The notes below the pieces were generated by a model. The model was not told where the DNA came from. It worked only from the letters and a program-made list of their open reading frames with translations, and searched no databases. This document shows, one piece after another, positions 61,885 to 64,000 of a stretch of 64,000 nt of DNA. Location: positions 124,001 through 188,000 of the forward strand of contig JAKLEA010000003.1 of assembly GCA_022711755.1 (NCBI GenBank), written 5' to 3'. This DNA is from Planctomycetota bacterium. GTDB lineage: Bacteria > Planctomycetota > Brocadiia > SM23-32 > JAKLEA01. The position numbers and the translations under genes were made by a program. Numbering within the stretch: position 1 is the first letter of the stretch; each line of letters begins with the position of its first letter.

Positions 61885-61961
61885 TGGAGGCGACGACGGG
61901 ATTCGAACCCGTGAATGACGGTTTTGCAAACCGTTCCCTTAAGCCGCTTGGGTACGTCGCC
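61885..61961 (-). tRNA. tRNA-Cys (GCA), with encoded CCA
   Basis: Acceptor stem GGCGACG/CGTCGCC, then TA, a 3-bp D-stem CCC/GGG, anticodon arm ACGGT-TTGCAAA-ACCGT with anticodon GCA, T arm ACGGG-TTCGAAT-CCCGT, discriminator U (61888) and CCA (61887-61885). All parts pair as expected for cysteine. Confidence 0.95.
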
Positions 61962-61978
61962 TCTAGGAGCTTTGGGAC

Positions 61979-62006
61979 ATTATAGGTTTCGGCCCCGCGC
62001 TGTCAA
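61979..62006 (-). promoter_or_regulatory. Consensus sigma-70 promoter of tRNA-Cys
   Basis: On the minus strand TTGACA (62006-62001), 16 bp, TATAAT (61984-61979): both hexamers match consensus fully. The -10 ends 17 nt before the mature tRNA 5' end. Confidence 0.85.
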
Positions 62007-62044
62007 GGCGGAGCGTTTCCCGCAACGAACCGGGCATCCGGGAA

Positions 62045-63211
62045 TTAGTGCAGGAAGCAGCGCAGCCCGGTATGCGCCATGACCATGCCGTATTCGTCCG
62101 CCGCCTTGGTCACCTGATCGTCCCGCAGGGACTCTCCCGGATGGGCGACATACTGCACGTTGCTGCGGCTGGCCCGGTCAATGTTGTCCCGGAACGGTAT
62201 GAAGGCGTCCGAGGACAGGCAGATGCCGTCAAAGCTCTTTATCCAGTCGGCCTTTTCCTTTTTCGTGATTGTCGCGGGCTTCCCGACGACACCCTTGAGC
62301 ATCGCCTTCCGCTCGGCGGCGGAGAGTTCGTCCCAGAGCAGGTATTGATCCACGACGTTAGCAAATTCGGCGCGTGTGAGTCCCTCGCGATACTTGATCG
62401 CCAGCGTTTTCGGGTGCTGCTGGAGGAACCACTTGTCCGCCTTCGAGCAGGCGAGCCGTGTGCAATGCACGCGCGACTGCTGCCCCGCGCCCATGCCGAT
62501 GACCTGCCCGTCGTAGGCGAGGCAGACCGAGTTTGATTGCGTATACTTCAGCGCAATCGTGGCGACGATCAGCGTCTCGACGATGTGGGCGGGCATTTCC
62601 TTCTTCGCGCCGACGATGTTCTTGAAGTGTTCCTTCGTAATGAGCACGTCGTTGCGCTTCTGCTCCAGTTCGAAGCCGAACAACTGGCGCTTCTCCATCG
62701 CCGGCGGCTGATAATCCGGGTCCATCTTCAGGATCAGGTATCCGCCCTGCTTCTTGGCCTTCAGGATTTCGAGGGCCTCAGGCTCGTAGCCCGGCGCGAT
62801 GATGAGGTCGGACACCTCCATCTTGAGCACCTTCGCAAGCGAGACGTCCACAATGTCACTTACGGCAAGGGCATCGCCGAAAGAGCAGAGACGGTCACCC
62901 CCGCGCGCCCTGATGTAGGCCAGGGCGACCGGCGAGTAGTCCTTATTGCCCAGGAACTGCGACGCGCGATACACGTCCGACAGCGGCCTGGAAATCGCCG
63001 CTCCAGCGGGGCTTGTGTGCTTGAAGGATGCCGCGCCGGGAAGCCCCGTGGCCCTCTTCAACTCGATGGCCAATTGCCACGCGCCGATGGCGTCAAGCAT
63101 GTTGATGTAACCGGGCTTGCCATTGATAATCTCAAGCGGCGACGGTTCCGGCAGATTCAGACTCGCCGGTTTCTGGTGCGGATTGCAGCCATACTTCATT
63201 TCGATCTTCAT
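62045..63211 (-). CDS. Stand-alone AICAR transformylase (PurH C-terminal domain type)
   Basis: A 388-residue protein with the transformylase part of PurH: MKYGCNPHQKPASL at the front, AASFKHTSPAGAAI with the catalytic Lys-His, then TQSNSVCLAYDGQVIGMGAGQQSRVHCTRLA, SSDAFIPFRDNIDRASRSNVQYVAHPGES and the MAHTGLRCFLH C-terminus. The N-terminal IMP cyclohydrolase (MGS-like) domain is absent, so this is not a full PurH (about 520 residues). It should formylate AICAR; the last ring-closing step must be supplied by another protein. Ribosome binding and homology favour the ATG at 63211 (MKIEMKYG) over 63220. Confidence 0.9.
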   Translation of the reverse strand: MKIEMKYGCNPHQKPASLNLPEPSPLEIINGKPGYINMLDAIGAWQLAIELKRATGLPGAASFKHTSPAGAAISRPLSDVYRASQFLGNKDYSPVALAYIRARGGDRLCSFGDALAVSDIVDVSLAKVLKMEVSDLIIAPGYEPEALEILKAKKQGGYLILKMDPDYQPPAMEKRQLFGFELEQKRNDVLITKEHFKNIVGAKKEMPAHIVETLIVATIALKYTQSNSVCLAYDGQVIGMGAGQQSRVHCTRLACSKADKWFLQQHPKTLAIKYREGLTRAEFANVVDQYLLWDELSAAERKAMLKGVVGKPATITKKEKADWIKSFDGICLSSDAFIPFRDNIDRASRSNVQYVAHPGESLRDDQVTKAADEYGMVMAHTGLRCFLH

Positions 63212-63356
63212 CTTCCTCATCCTTCCCGTGATGCGGCGCGCCGCATGCCGCGCCTGGTTGACTCTCTCGTCTCAATCCCATCGTCCCGAACAGAGCCAAC
63301 ACTCATACCATGACTCGGCGTCCATGCCAAGCATTTGCTTTCCAGCAAACTCGCAT

Positions 63357-63373
63357 TTGACCAGGCGGGTCAA
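63357..63373. promoter_or_regulatory. Palindrome upstream of the beta-propeller gene
   Basis: TTGACCAGGCGGGTCAA is a perfect 6-bp dyad with a 5-bp centre. The left half reads as a -35 hexamer (TTGACC) with TACGCT 17 bp later (63380-63385), so it may be an operator overlapping a weak promoter, 63 bp before the start codon. Confidence 0.4.
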
Positions 63374-63435
63374 GTCGCGTACGCTTGTGGAGACGGAGAA
63401 GAGGCCGGCAAACAACCAGCAAAGGAGACTCCCGG

Positions 63436-64000
63436 ATGCGTTCATGCTCATTGTGTTGCTTCATGATCGGAATTGTTATGTCCCTGCAGGGCATACTAAT
63501 CGCGGCGGACGGGAACTGGCCGCAGTTCCTCGGCCCCGGACGCGACGGCGTGGCCCGCGACGCCACCGGTCTTTTACGAAAATGGCCGGAGGGCGGACCT
63601 AAGAAATTGTGGACCGTCCAACTCGGAGAGGGCTTCGGTTCGCCCATTGTCCTGGGGGACAGCGTCTACATACTGGACCGAGCAGCCAGCAAGAAGGACA
63701 TCCTGCGCCGACTGAAACTGTCCGACGGCAGCGAGGTCTGGAACTACAGTTACGACGCCCCCGGCAAGGTGGACTACAACGGAAGCCGTTCCAGCCCCGC
63801 CTGCGACGGGGAGCGCATCTATTCCATCGGACCATTTGGGCACGTGACGGCCGTCAATGTTGCGGATGGCTCGCTTGTCTGGAAGGCCCACCTGCTGGAG
63901 GACTGGGGCGGGAAACGTCCGAACTGGGGCATCGCGCAGTCCCCGCTTCTGTTCGGGGGCAAGGTGATCATGGCCCCATGGGGCAAGGAGGGCGCAGTCA
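63436..64000 (+). CDS. Secreted PQQ-like beta-propeller protein (partial, runs off the window)
   Basis: The ATG at 63436 (MRSCSLCCFMIGIVMSLQG) follows AAGGAG by 8 nt and stays open to the window's end (188 codons so far). A signal peptide ends near residue 24. Then come DGNWPQFLGPGRDGVARD, a strong mark of outer-membrane-assembly or PQQ-like propellers, and blade repeats of the type GDSVYILDRA...LRRLKLSDGSEVWNYS, GERIYSIGPFGHVTAVNVADGSLVWK. It is probably periplasmic; a role in binding or redox is unknown. The 3' end is missing. Confidence 0.85.
   Translation, partial: MRSCSLCCFMIGIVMSLQGILIAADGNWPQFLGPGRDGVARDATGLLRKWPEGGPKKLWTVQLGEGFGSPIVLGDSVYILDRAASKKDILRRLKLSDGSEVWNYSYDAPGKVDYNGSRSSPACDGERIYSIGPFGHVTAVNVADGSLVWKAHLLEDWGGKRPNWGIAQSPLLFGGKVIMAPWGKEGAV

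Noticed and set aside
61846..61929. N-terminal extension of the sugar isomerase
   Set aside because: It runs through most of the tRNA-Cys gene, so it cannot be protein-coding in practice.
1..64000. CRISPR arrays, prophage genes, transposases or rRNA
   Set aside because: I looked for evenly spaced repeats, integrase/transposase motifs and rRNA-like sequence and saw none.

Overview
The window is about 64 kb of dense, high-GC bacterial chromosome. It has Shine-Dalgarno-led genes, many 4-nt overlaps, one tRNA, and no phage, transposase, rRNA or CRISPR. The content suggests an uncultured, carbohydrate-degrading, fermentative anaerobe of the planctomycete/Lentisphaerae/Hydrogenedentes/Sumerlaeota kind: DUF4091, GH51, uroporphyrinogen-decarboxylase-like proteins, sugar-isomerase folds, PQQ-type beta-propellers, split MoxR/Bat genes and dispersed short hairpin repeats. 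This lineage call is inference; the window holds no marker gene that would settle it. Oxygen-sensitive chemistry (4-hydroxybutyryl-CoA dehydratase, a 2-hydroxyacyl-CoA-dehydratase-type activase) beside defence genes (flavodiiron protein, di-iron Fe-S repair protein) fits an anaerobe that meets occasional O2 or NO.

Layout. 0-12.5 kb, mainly minus strand: secreted and carbohydrate-linked genes, namely an STN-domain protein, a DUF4091 protein, an operon of AraA/FucI-fold protein + URO-D + amidohydrolase + phosphoesterase, and a sugar ABC importer (binding protein and two permeases, no ATPase gene). 12.7-14.8 kb: two secreted Cys-rich proteins and a PepSY-like protein. 15.2-17.6 kb: pyrBI and a Tat-type phosphoesterase. 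17.9-28.0 kb, plus strand: AcuC-type deacetylase, ADP-forming acyl-CoA synthetase, CoA-transferase fused to a GNAT domain, MoxR, a MATE exporter, 4-hydroxybutyryl-CoA dehydratase and a hotdog thioesterase. Most of these form an acyl-CoA/4-hydroxybutyrate energy module. 28.4-36.2 kb: a membrane protein, a VIT-VWA protein and a minus-strand Bat operon (DUF58, BatD-like, BatA, BatB-BatC fusion). 36.4-43.2 kb: MacA-like adaptor, one ATPase and four tandem MacB/FtsX-type permeases. 43.2-50.5 kb: dinB, a 1,400-residue double-ASKHA activase and a DUF1015 protein. 50.8-57.4 kb: nagB, pta, alternative glmU, acyl carrier protein, a lone ABC ATPase and a GH51 arabinofuranosidase. 57.6-64 kb: RIC/ScdA, flavodiiron protein, a secreted unknown, tRNA-Cys leading into a sugar isomerase/epimerase, a stand-alone AICAR transformylase and the start of a beta-propeller protein.

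How the genes may work together: polysaccharide side chains are cut (GH51, DUF4091) and imported; amino sugar and acetyl-CoA pools are joined by nagB, pta and glmU; acyl-CoA thioesters from 4-hydroxybutyrate-type substrates are turned into ATP by the ADP-forming synthetase. The synthetase sits between a lysine deacetylase and a GNAT-fused CoA-transferase, an arrangement that recalls the AcuABC control circuit. The most unusual items are this acylation-themed cluster, the four-permease MacB array, a fused toxin-antitoxin relic, a MITE-like element with flanking direct repeats, a REP-like hairpin inside the DUF58 gene, and two genes whose true starts seem not to use ATG, GTG or TTG.
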